Assembly: GCA_002306345.1 (NCBI GenBank)
Contig: DBRQ01000008.1
Location: 2,322-22,997 of the forward strand
DNA length: 20,676 nucleotides
DNA from: Candidatus Pacebacteria bacterium UBA1364
GTDB lineage: Bacteria > Patescibacteriota > Microgenomatia > UBA1400 > PJMF01
Direction of reading: 5' to 3'
Under the pieces are notes generated by a model that worked only from the letters and a program-made list of their open reading frames with translations, was not told where the DNA came from and ran no database searches. Below, piece after piece: positions 1 through 6,978 of the stretch. The position numbers and the translations under genes were made by a program. Within the stretch, counting starts at the first letter, position 1; each line of letters starts with the position of its first letter.

Positions 1-1655
1 CTGCTCACCCCTTCAGCCCAGAAACTTGCCCAAGCAACTGGATTTTGACTGTCCAATTGAGGCACTCGCGCTACTGCAAAATCGAGATTAGGATTTAAAT
101 TTTTAATATCATGCACTCTCCACGAAGGCGCAAAAATCATAGCCACATCCCCTTGAGCAAAAGCAACGGTCGAATTGGCTAAACGATCCGACCAAACCTT
201 ATCTTGTTTAATAAAATTGGTGTAAAAGGTCAACGCATCCTTAACATATTGGCTGTCAGCCTCGGCAGGGTTACCGCCATTTTGAATAATGAGTAAAGCT
301 AAAATATCTGAAAAATGATCAACATTGCCAGCATTACCAATAGCTAAACCAGCGCGAGTGATCGTATTATTTTGTCTTTCAGAGACATTGGCGGGCACAG
401 TTAACTTACTGGCCGCTGTGCGTAATTCTGCCCAAGTGGTTGGCACCTCGATATTAGCAGTTTTTAACATTTCTTTATTATAAAAAAGAGCCAAGCCCTC
501 ATACATTAAAGGAATGCCAACAATTTGCCCATTTACCTGTAAATTTTTGTAAGCACTAGGATAAAAAATTTGTTTATATTCAGCCGTACTCATAATAGTA
601 GAGGGCATGGCTGCTAGATTATCACTTAACATTGGCACCCAAGAAACGTGATAGCGAAAAATGTCCGGACCACTGCCAGAAACAATGGCTTGTTGCAGTC
701 TCTCACGATAATCGCGATGTGATTGCTTGCGGTAATCAATTTTAATAGAAGGATTGGCATCCTCAAAATCTGCAATTACCTCCTTCAAAATTTGACTATC
801 TTCCCACAAACCCCAATAAGTTAAAGTAGTGATTGTTTCAGCATTTCCAGTGTTGGAAGTACCAGCCGCTGCACTACTGCCACTCGCTGTTTTAGTGCTT
901 GACTTAGAAGTGGAAGTTTGTGACTTGTTCAATAAGCTAAATATCACAACGGCCAACAAGACAACTAGCAACACAACGCCACCAATCAAAAACGGTTTGG
1001 GAATTTTACCTTTTAGTTTAGCCAATGGATTTAAACTTCCTTTCCCAGTCTGAGCTGTTTGCGCCTCCGTCGCTGGTGCTTGAGTAATTGCCCCTGGTTT
1101 ATTGGGGTCAATCGTTTTATTATGCGTAGCGTTCATGGCAATATCAGCCTTGGGCGGTAAATTTAAATTGGCCAAAGTGCCTTGAGTAGATGTATTGGCA
1201 TTACCCATTCTGGCACTATTTTGAGAATTCAGCGTTAAATTAGGCTTTGGACTTTGAACCTTTGTATCAATGTTTGAAGCGGTATGGCTTTTTAATGAAA
1301 ATTGATCGATTGGGCTCATGGGTCTACTTGGCAAAGAGTGTACGTTTGTCCCTGACTGCGCTGCAGTTTGTTGGGAAGACGAAGACAAGTTTGAGGAAGT
1401 TACTGCCGACGCAGGTTCGGCGGTTAAAGGTGGCGCCACCACTTTCATATTTGGAGGAGTACCTCCCGGATTTTCCCTGGACAAACCACCTGGCACAACT
1501 TGCGCCTGCCGAATTTGACTCGGCTTTTGATTAAAAACAGTTTGTGGACTGGTTGGAGTAGATGATGACTGATTTAATGGTCCTTGAGAGACTGGCTCCC
1601 ACGGCTTGTTTGCTTGCCCTGGCAAATTTGGTTTTGGTAGGTTCTGATTTGGCAT
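1..1655 (-). CDS. Membrane-anchored extracellular solute-binding protein (sugar ABC transporter type), 3'-truncated by window edge
   Basis: The frame is open from ATG at 1655 to the window edge (551 codons visible, no stop). Residues 1 to about 218 are a Pro/Gln/Ser/Thr/Asn-rich, probably disordered stretch. A single membrane segment follows (about 220-242, core LIGGVVLLVVLLAVVIF), then a Ser/Thr linker. From about residue 273 the protein looks like the family 1 solute-binding proteins (MalE/UgpB type): LTYWGLWED, then ADFEDANPSIKIDYRKQS, SGPDIFRYH near residue 325, and WAELRTAASKLT further on. Such proteins capture sugars outside the cell for an ABC importer. Here the usual lipoprotein signal is replaced by a membrane anchor behind a long tail predicted to lie in the cytoplasm. 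No permease or ATPase gene is visible on this side. A -10-like TGTAAT (1669-1664) lies 8 bases before the ATG, so the mRNA may be leaderless. The family is confident; the ligand is unknown. Confidence 0.85.
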   Translation of the reverse strand, partial: MPNQNLPKPNLPGQANKPWEPVSQGPLNQSSSTPTSPQTVFNQKPSQIRQAQVVPGGLSRENPGGTPPNMKVVAPPLTAEPASAVTSSNLSSSSQQTAAQSGTNVHSLPSRPMSPIDQFSLKSHTASNIDTKVQSPKPNLTLNSQNSARMGNANTSTQGTLANLNLPPKADIAMNATHNKTIDPNKPGAITQAPATEAQTAQTGKGSLNPLAKLKGKIPKPFLIGGVVLLVVLLAVVIFSLLNKSQTSTSKSSTKTASGSSAAAGTSNTGNAETITTLTYWGLWEDSQILKEVIADFEDANPSIKIDYRKQSHRDYRERLQQAIVSGSGPDIFRYHVSWVPMLSDNLAAMPSTIMSTAEYKQIFYPSAYKNLQVNGQIVGIPLMYEGLALFYNKEMLKTANIEVPTTWAELRTAASKLTVPANVSERQNNTITRAGLAIGNAGNVDHFSDILALLIIQNGGNPAEADSQYVKDALTFYTNFIKQDKVWSDRLANSTVAFAQGDVAMIFAPSWRVHDIKNLNPNLDFAVARVPQLDSQNPVAWASFWAEGVS

Positions 1656-1664
1656 AGAAACAAA

Positions 1665-1682
1665 TTACAAAGTACAATGTAA
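1665..1682. promoter_or_regulatory. 18-bp dyad in divergent intergenic region (candidate operator)
   Basis: The 18 bases read TTACAnnGTACnnTGTAA, symmetric at 14 of 18 positions. They sit in the only 40 bases between the divergent solute-binding and VanW genes. The dyad overlaps a -10-like TGTAAT for the minus gene (1669-1664) and a -10-like TACAAT for the plus gene (1673-1678), so a bound dimer could block both. The symmetry is seen in the sequence; its role is inferred. Confidence 0.4.
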
Positions 1683-1695
1683 TCCGTCCTCTATT

Positions 1696-3480
1696 ATGGA
1701 TAAAATTTACTCATCAATCAAGCGGAGCTTGAATGAAAAAAAACTAAACCTGGCTCTCCTTTTTTGGGGCCTGTTACTATTGTGCGTTAGTGCTTGGCTA
1801 ATTTTGGTGTATTTTCAATATTATCAAGACCGCTTTTATCCAAAAACTTTTATTGATGGAGTGAACGTTTCCGGATTAAAAAAAGATGAAGCCAAAGCCA
1901 AAATCCAAGCTAATTTACAAAAGGAAACTGCTATCAATTTGGCGCAAGATTCTTTAATTCTTTTTTATCAAGACAAGCAAATTGAAACCAAGCTAAGTGA
2001 ATTAGCTATTCAAGATAATTTAACAGAAGTTATTGAAATTGCTTTTGCGGATAGTCAGCGCAACAAAGGTTTTGGCACAATCAATCAATATGAGGTGAAG
2101 CTTGATTTCGATCAGGCTAAAATTAAAAGCCAGATTGAAAATCTCAAAAAACAAGTAGACTCAACAGGTAAAAAACCAAGTCTCGCTTTAAAAAACAAAA
2201 AAGTTGTAATTGATGCGGGCATAACCAGTAACGAACTACTAATTGATGAAACTTGGCAAGCTTTACACAAACAAATTTTGAGTAAGAACTTACGCGATTT
2301 GAGAAAGGAAGACTTAAAAGTTGAAGCTATAGTTAATCATTCCATTGTGGCTCTTAATCAATTACAGATTGCTGCCAATCATGATCGAGTTGCAAAACTT
2401 ATTGACCAAAATTTATTTTTAAATTATGAACACCAAAAAATTACTTTAACTGACCAAGATTTAATCAATTTTTTGGCGTTACCAGAGGGCTTCAATCAAG
2501 AAAATCTTGACCTTTTTATCGAAAATTTAAAACAGCAAGTTGATCGCCCCAGCAGTAATGCTCGATTGGTTTATGATAAAGATACTTTGCAAGTCACCGA
2601 CTTTGCCGCTGATCAAGATGGTTTGCAAGTAGATGCTGACAACACAAAAATAATCATTGAAGATTTTCTGACTAAAATCGAAGAAAATGCCAGCGCTGCC
2701 GCAAATGTCATGCTGCCAATGCAGAGCACTAAGGCTGCCATCACTTTGGAGCAAACCAATGATTTAGGCATCAAGGAACTGCTTGGCTTTGGTGAAAGCT
2801 GGTATGCTCACTCCACTGCTAACCGTATTGATAACGTTGCTTTAACAGCCAGTCGCATTAGTAATCACATCATTAAACCTGGTGAAGAATTTTCTTTTAA
2901 CAAAACTTTAGGTGAAGTGTCCGAAAAAACTGGTTATAAAAATGCTTACATCATTGAGGCTGGTGAAACTAAACTCGCTCCTGGCGGTGGCGTTTGCCAA
3001 GTGAGTAGTACTCTTTTTCGCACTTTACTTGATGCTGGGGTAAAAATTACCCGTCGCCTCCCACACGCTTACCGCGTTTCTTATTATGAAATTGGGAACG
3101 AGCCAGGCTTTGATGCTACTGTTTACGCTGGCAACACTGACTTGCGCTTTATTAATGACACGCCGGGGCACCTGCTACTTAATTGCCAAACAGACAGCGA
3201 TAAACTTTACATGTTCTGCCAACTTTATGGCACTAGTGATGGTCGCTCAACAGAAATTGTTAATTATAAAAAATGGGACCTAACCCCAGCCCCGCCAACC
3301 ATTTATATTCCCGATGCAAGTTTAAAACCGGGCGAACTTAAACAAATTGATTGGGCCACCAGCGGAATTAAAACTGAATTTACCAACGTTATTCGTGATA
3401 AAAACGGTAACACCATCCGCGAGGACTACTATTATAGTAACTATAAACCTTGGGCAGCAAAATATTTGCAGGGAGTGTAA
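1696..3480 (+). CDS. VanW/YoaR family cell-wall protein with PG-binding-like repeats
   Basis: 594 residues. The N-terminus is cytoplasmic and basic, followed by one membrane segment (about 20-42). Two regions (about 75-170 and 245-355) resemble the putative peptidoglycan-binding domain that usually precedes VanW (PG_binding_4); the second contains NARLVYDKDTLQVTDF and a DGLQVDAD-like step. The VanW domain covers about 358-510, with GESWYAHSTANRIDNVALTA, FSFNKTLGEV, the hallmark PGGGVCQVSSTLFRTLL near 428-444 and LPHAYRVSYYE. The tail has the YYYSNYKPW ending seen in YoaR-like proteins. The family is widespread and lies outside the membrane; its biochemical role is poorly known, and the name does not imply glycopeptide resistance. 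The start is the ATG at 1696; no Shine-Dalgarno motif is visible. A -10-like TACAAT (1673-1678) lies 17 bases upstream. Confidence 0.9.
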   Translation: MDKIYSSIKRSLNEKKLNLALLFWGLLLLCVSAWLILVYFQYYQDRFYPKTFIDGVNVSGLKKDEAKAKIQANLQKETAINLAQDSLILFYQDKQIETKLSELAIQDNLTEVIEIAFADSQRNKGFGTINQYEVKLDFDQAKIKSQIENLKKQVDSTGKKPSLALKNKKVVIDAGITSNELLIDETWQALHKQILSKNLRDLRKEDLKVEAIVNHSIVALNQLQIAANHDRVAKLIDQNLFLNYEHQKITLTDQDLINFLALPEGFNQENLDLFIENLKQQVDRPSSNARLVYDKDTLQVTDFAADQDGLQVDADNTKIIIEDFLTKIEENASAAANVMLPMQSTKAAITLEQTNDLGIKELLGFGESWYAHSTANRIDNVALTASRISNHIIKPGEEFSFNKTLGEVSEKTGYKNAYIIEAGETKLAPGGGVCQVSSTLFRTLLDAGVKITRRLPHAYRVSYYEIGNEPGFDATVYAGNTDLRFINDTPGHLLLNCQTDSDKLYMFCQLYGTSDGRSTEIVNYKKWDLTPAPPTIYIPDASLKPGELKQIDWATSGIKTEFTNVIRDKNGNTIREDYYYSNYKPWAAKYLQGV

Positions 3481-3599
3481 TTACTAACACAAGCATTGCG
3501 GCATTGCTCATTGTAATTGCAGACATTGCAATCGCTGTAGACACTACGCACTAAGTAACAAATTGTAAAAAATTACTAGAATTGATCAATTTAACTAAG
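3481..3599. other. Convergent intergenic gap with short iterated ATTG motifs
   Basis: These 119 bases lie between the stop of the VanW gene and the stop of the SpoIID gene. ATTG recurs five times in 34 bases (3495, 3503, 3510, 3516, 3525) at 6-9 base spacing. No ORF or RNA gene is supported. The right end holds the dyad listed at 3573-3598. Confidence 0.4.
3573..3598. terminator. Imperfect dyad near T tracts on both strands (candidate bidirectional terminator)
   Basis: A perfect 12-base palindrome AATTGATCAATT (3580-3591) sits at the centre of an imperfect 26-base dyad between convergent genes. On the minus strand it is followed by six T; on the plus strand by eight T starting at about 3602. 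The stem is AT-rich and short, so termination is plausible but unproven. Confidence 0.3.
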
Positions 3600-5309
3600 C
3601 TATTTTTTTTCGATATTAAAAAGACCACTTTTTAAAGAAATTCTAGCCGGTGCTCTGAGATTAAATGTTTTATAAAATTCATTGCCATTGATAGTCACAC
3701 TGCCTTTATTTGTTTGAAAAGTCACATTAGCTGTCGTGCCATTGTCAGAATAGTTAACACTTACTTCACTCACGCTACTGTAGCCACCAATGTTTCGTAA
3801 ATCACTTTTAGAATAAGGGTTGCCACCCCAACAAGAAGATTCTGGAGTCACTCGACTACTATCTCCACCCCCTTTATACATTACAACCCAAGCATTTAAA
3901 ATATCCGCCATTTCTTCACTACTTAACCAAGGATTGCTTCTGCCACAATTATCTCCAGATCTAGTTTTATACCAAGCTTTATAAAACCAAGGGGAGCCAG
4001 CAATCTTTTCATAAGCCTGACCAGTCCAACCGCTACGACCATTGGCAGTATCCCAAAAACCTGGAGTAGAATAGCCATTCGCAGAATAGGATTCTTGATA
4101 TCCGCCAGAAGTAGAAGCATACCAAGTAGAAAACGGTTGACCATTAGCATAAACCACCTTGCCACGGGTTTCGTTGACTGCTTTTTCCCAATTGCCACCC
4201 TTTGCCTCTGGTTTAAAAACTTGACAAGTTTCAGTAGCACAAATTGTTCCACCTCTGGCTAAAGCATAGCTTCTAGCAGCAACCGCTTGTGCTTTTAAAG
4301 CCTCCATACCACCGTCATCTCCCCAACTATTGGGCACTTCATAAATTCGCTTGGTGTATTCTTCTAAAGAATATGAGCCGTAACCATCTACAGAAATTTG
4401 TTGATCTGGATTATGATCTTTTATTTCAATGCCATCGCCATAATATGCCTTGAGAATTGTTTCATAACTTTGGCCACTCTTAGCTCTACCTAAAGCTCCG
4501 TACTGGCTCATACCTTTAAAATGTGGCGCACCAAAACTAAAGGCAGCAAAAGCTGGAGAAAATCCAGGATTATAATCTGGCCTACTAGCAGGATCATCTG
4601 CCAGAGGCACGTCTCCAACTGTAGTTTGAAAAGTGCCAGATTTTTCCGATAAAATCGCCTGTTGTCTAGCAGAAAGAGCAGCAATTTGACCACTTAACTC
4701 GCTCTGGTAGCTTTTGGCTTTGGCAATTTCACCTTTGAAAAACTCAGCTTGAGCATCTAATTGCTTTGACAAAGCAGCCAAACGTACCTGATCAGACTCC
4801 AATTGTTTTTTGTCCGCATTTAGCGAGCTAATTTCTTCAGACAAAGAGCGAATGAGACGGTCATCTTGAGCGCGTGCCGATTCTTGGTAAGCTAAGTCTT
4901 TGGTCAGCTGGCTGGCACTTTGACTGGCCAAAAAAAGACTGAGTGGGTTAAAGACACGAGTTCTTTTGTAAGATTCTGCCACCCGATTAGAAAAAATTTG
5001 GTAATGATAAATCAAATCTTTTTCCCTTTTTTCGATACTGACAGCTAATTCAGCGGCTTGCTGCTTGGCTTTAGTAATGCCAGTCTGGGCCGAATTGATG
5101 CGTGCCTCTAAATCTGCCACTTCTTTTTCTAAAGGAGTGGTGGCATTTTCAGACAAGGTTTTGAGTTTGGCCAATTCGTCTATTTGAGCTTGCAAATTCT
5201 CAATATCGCTAATGGCCTCTACCTCAAAAGACGATTTCAAAAAAATAAGTCCCATCATTACAAAAATAAAGCCACTTGCAAAATAGATAAGTCTGCGGGA
5301 AAAAAGCAT
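3600..5309 (-). CDS. Coiled-coil SpoIID/LytB-domain protein (predicted septal/wall lytic transglycosylase)
   Basis: 569 residues. An N-terminal membrane anchor (about 6-26) is followed by a long charged coiled coil (about 31-215, rich in E/K/Q/L heptads) of the kind seen in PcsB and EnvC. From about residue 250 comes a SpoIID/LytB domain: GAPHFKGMSQYGALG, then YEVPNSW, EALKAQAVAARSYALARG near 335-350, TWYASTSGG and the closing NLRAPARISLKSGLF. In SpoIID the Glu of the motif before the PxSW-like stretch is catalytic, and it is present here (YEVP). SpoIID cleaves glycan strands lacking stem peptides. The coiled coil suggests gating by a partner such as FtsEX, by analogy only. Spore formation is not implied. 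The start ATG at 5309 lies 6 bases after a TAGAAT -10 box with TTTAAA 17 bases upstream, so the mRNA may be leaderless. Stop is TAG. Confidence 0.88.
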   Translation of the reverse strand: MLFSRRLIYFASGFIFVMMGLIFLKSSFEVEAISDIENLQAQIDELAKLKTLSENATTPLEKEVADLEARINSAQTGITKAKQQAAELAVSIEKREKDLIYHYQIFSNRVAESYKRTRVFNPLSLFLASQSASQLTKDLAYQESARAQDDRLIRSLSEEISSLNADKKQLESDQVRLAALSKQLDAQAEFFKGEIAKAKSYQSELSGQIAALSARQQAILSEKSGTFQTTVGDVPLADDPASRPDYNPGFSPAFAAFSFGAPHFKGMSQYGALGRAKSGQSYETILKAYYGDGIEIKDHNPDQQISVDGYGSYSLEEYTKRIYEVPNSWGDDGGMEALKAQAVAARSYALARGGTICATETCQVFKPEAKGGNWEKAVNETRGKVVYANGQPFSTWYASTSGGYQESYSANGYSTPGFWDTANGRSGWTGQAYEKIAGSPWFYKAWYKTRSGDNCGRSNPWLSSEEMADILNAWVVMYKGGGDSSRVTPESSCWGGNPYSKSDLRNIGGYSSVSEVSVNYSDNGTTANVTFQTNKGSVTINGNEFYKTFNLRAPARISLKSGLFNIEKK

Positions 5310-5315
5310 GTCTTT

Positions 5316-5344
5316 ATTCTACTAAAGAATGGCTTGGTTTTAAA
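5316..5344 (-). promoter_or_regulatory. Predicted leaderless promoter of the SpoIID gene
   Basis: TTTAAA (5344-5339, four of six matches to TTGACA), a 17-base spacer, and TAGAAT (5321-5316, five of six matches to TATAAT). The ATG at 5309 begins 6 bases after the -10 box, at the expected transcription start. Confidence 0.5.
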
Positions 5345-5367
5345 GCTTTTTAATGATTTAATATAAG
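5339..5367 (+). promoter_or_regulatory. Predicted promoter of the pilin operon sharing the same -35 box
   Basis: The same palindromic TTTAAA (5339-5344) is followed after 17 bases by TATAAG (5362-5367). Transcription would start near 5374, just before the mini-ORF at 5378 and about 70 bases before the first pilin-like gene. Confidence 0.4.
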
Positions 5368-5377
5368 GAGTGGTTTA

Positions 5378-5431
5378 ATGAAGGAGAATTGCAAAACTAG
5401 CTTTAACTCAGTTGGTTTGTTTGTCTTTTAG
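5378..5431 (+). CDS. Possible 17-residue leader ORF before the pilin operon
   Basis: ATG at 5378 is preceded 7 bases upstream by AAGGAG (5365-5370), the strongest Shine-Dalgarno-like motif in the window. The reading frame is MKENCKTSFNSVGLFVF and stops at TAG (5429-5431). That stop overlaps the AGGA (5430-5433) that would serve the next gene at 5443. If the promoter uses TATAAG at 5362-5367, part of AAGGAG lies inside the -10 box and would not be transcribed, so the two readings compete. It may be a coupling or attenuation leader, or chance. Confidence 0.3.
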   Translation: MKENCKTSFNSVGLFVF

Positions 5432-5442
5432 GATTAAAAATC

Positions 5443-6087
5443 ATGAAGAAATTTATTCAAATTGCAGTGTTACAGGTAATTCTGGGGCTAGTGGTGGTGA
5501 CGGAAGTAGGGGCAGTTGGTTGCGGTACGGAAATAAATCTTTATGGAGAAACTGAACAAGACATTGCTAAAGCCCAATGTGACTGCCCAGATTCACCTGT
5601 GCAAGAAATGCTCACAAACTATGGTGATTACCCTAATTTTGCTACCTATTGTTGTGGATTCTTAGTTGATAATCATTGCTTATCTACTCCAAACCCTGAA
5701 GCTCCAAACCCTGAAGCTGCAAAACGTTACGAACTTTGCTCACAAATCCCAAAAAATAATGGCAACACTACGCAATATGATCAGTGCATAGCTTGTCGTG
5801 AAAAGGACGGAGTATGGACTGCTCTCGGTTGTATTTCAAGTAATCCAGAGGACATTATCGGTGTTATTGAAACTGCTGGACTAGGACTTGCGGGCAGTGT
5901 AGTTTTAATCATGATCATCGTCGGTGCTTTTAAGCTTTCTGTTTCTCAGGGTGATCCCAATAAAACTAAAGAAGCCAAGGATACGATTACTTCTGCTATC
6001 ATTGGACTTTTGTTTATCATTTTTTCAGTTACTATTTTACAATTTATTGGTGTATCAGTCTTACATATTCCAGGATTTGGAGAATAA
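5443..6087 (+). CDS. T4SS pilin-like protein with one Cys-rich module (paralogue 1)
   Basis: 214 residues. A signal-like N-terminus (MKKFIQIAVLQVILGLVVV) leads into a small ectodomain with ten Cys. Six form a module: C27-G, C46-x-C48, C70-C71-G-F and C79. Four more follow (C99, C115-x2-C118, C130 in the stretch CREKDGVWTALGC). The C-terminus carries two membrane segments (about 146-167 and 182-207) joined by a short loop with SQGDPNKTKEAKD, the layout of the T4SS pilin family common in Patescibacteria and of VirB2/TrbC pilins. It probably sits in the membrane and may polymerise or form a pore. AGGA at 5430-5433, 9 bases before ATG, is the likely ribosome binding site. It is followed after 2 bases by its paralogue. 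A 15-base tandem duplication encodes NPEAPNPEA. The family call rests on the C-terminal half; the role of the Cys module is unknown. Confidence 0.78.
   Translation: MKKFIQIAVLQVILGLVVVTEVGAVGCGTEINLYGETEQDIAKAQCDCPDSPVQEMLTNYGDYPNFATYCCGFLVDNHCLSTPNPEAPNPEAAKRYELCSQIPKNNGNTTQYDQCIACREKDGVWTALGCISSNPEDIIGVIETAGLGLAGSVVLIMIIVGAFKLSVSQGDPNKTKEAKDTITSAIIGLLFIIFSVTILQFIGVSVLHIPGFGE
5687..5718 (+). repeat. 15-bp tandem duplication inside pilin paralogue 1
   Basis: The period is 15 with unit ctccaaaccctgaag, just over two perfect copies. It encodes two copies of PNPEA in the linker after the Cys module. Perfect identity suggests a recent slippage event. Confidence 0.85.
6079..6082 (+). promoter_or_regulatory. 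Ribosome binding site of pilin paralogue 2
   Basis: GGAG lies 7 bases before the ATG at 6090 and inside the last codons of the upstream gene. It supports the ATG start and translational coupling. Confidence 0.6.
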
Positions 6088-6089
6088 TC

Positions 6090-6974
6090 ATGAAAAAATT
6101 GATTCAAATTGCAGTTTTACAAGTGGTACTAGGGTTAGTATTTATAGGTGGAGCAAAAGGCGCTGCTGGATGTGGACAAATTTTTCGATCATCTGAATCA
6201 GATTCAAGTCAATGTAATTGCGAAGGCTCACCTATGGATCTATATGAATATTCGCGTCCGGGAACTTGGCGGTGTTGCGGTTGGGTTGTAGGCGAAGGAA
6301 GTGAAAAAGTGTGTAGAGCGTATCATCCTGGTGAGTATACCTGTGGAGACAGTATTCCTGATACCGATTCACTAGCTGATGTTACTTGCTCTTGTGAAGG
6401 CGCCACATGGACGGAATATACAGAAGGGATTCTCTGGAATTTCAATAGAAAATACTGTTGCGGTTGGGTTGAAAATGGCTGCAATCGTGCCGACCCAACA
6501 TCGCTAAAAGCTGTTTGTGGTGAAACTTACGATCGCGCAGAAAAAGACGAGTGTATTTGTGGAGGCAGTAGTAGTGAAACAACTATGGACAATGGTCAAA
6601 TCTGTTGTGGTTGGCTGATTAACGGACGATGTGAAGCGATAGATGTAACAATTAACGACGCTACTGTTTCATCCCAAACTCTCAATAAATTGAATCCTCT
6701 CATTATTGGAAGTGGTGATGCCTCTTTGTCAACTCCGGGCGGTATTATTTCTAAAGCTTTAGGCAGTTACATTTTTCCTATTGCTGGTGTTATTCTTTTT
6801 ATTCAACTGCTTTTAGGTGGATTTCAAATGATGACTGGGGCGGGAAATTCCAAATCAACTAGCGAAGGTGGACAAAAAATTACCTCTGCTTTAATTGGCT
6901 TTGTCTTGATCTTTGCTGCTTATTGGATCGCTCAATTATTAGAACTAATTTTGGACATCAACATTCTTTCCTAG
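6090..6974 (+). CDS. T4SS pilin-like protein with three Cys-rich modules (paralogue 2)
   Basis: 294 residues. The first 30 are nearly those of the upstream gene (MKKLIQIAVLQVVLGL), so the two are tandem duplicates. The ectodomain has 18 Cys in three six-Cys modules: 28-75, 85-131 and 143-181. Each reads C-G, then C-x-C, then C-C-G-W, then a final C (C42-N-C44 / C62-C63-G-W; C100-S-C102 / C123-C124-G-W; C155-I-C157 / C172-C173-G-W). The C-terminal half has two membrane segments (about 225-247 and 264-288) with the loop GAGNSKSTSEGGQK between them, the T4SS pilin layout. Even Cys numbers and export point to three disulfide knots outside the membrane, an inference. I do not recognise the module as a named domain. 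The stop TAG is 4 bases before the TTG of the next ORF. Confidence 0.78.
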   Translation: MKKLIQIAVLQVVLGLVFIGGAKGAAGCGQIFRSSESDSSQCNCEGSPMDLYEYSRPGTWRCCGWVVGEGSEKVCRAYHPGEYTCGDSIPDTDSLADVTCSCEGATWTEYTEGILWNFNRKYCCGWVENGCNRADPTSLKAVCGETYDRAEKDECICGGSSSETTMDNGQICCGWLINGRCEAIDVTINDATVSSQTLNKLNPLIIGSGDASLSTPGGIISKALGSYIFPIAGVILFIQLLLGGFQMMTGAGNSKSTSEGGQKITSALIGFVLIFAAYWIAQLLELILDINILS

Positions 6975-6978
6975 AATC

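Noticed and set aside
1247..1534. 95-codon and 66-codon ORFs on the plus strand
   Set aside because: Both are shadows of the disordered N-terminal tail of the minus-strand solute-binding protein.
1696..3480. Vancomycin resistance gene
   Set aside because: VanW/YoaR proteins are widespread without VanHAX ligase genes; none are here.
3516..3532. ATTGCA-GACAT-TGCAAT hairpin as terminator of the VanW gene
   Set aside because: Six weak base pairs without a T tract; more likely part of the iterated ATTG stretch.
3600..5309. Sporulation gene
   Set aside because: SpoIID/LytB domains occur widely in non-spore-formers, and no other sporulation gene is present.
5443..6180. Lipobox-like ends (AVGC, AAGC) after the signal regions of both pilin-like proteins
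   Set aside because: A charged residue lies within the last hydrophobic residues before the Cys (Glu in one, Lys in the other) and position -3 is Ala in both. These Cys are better explained as the first of the six-Cys module.
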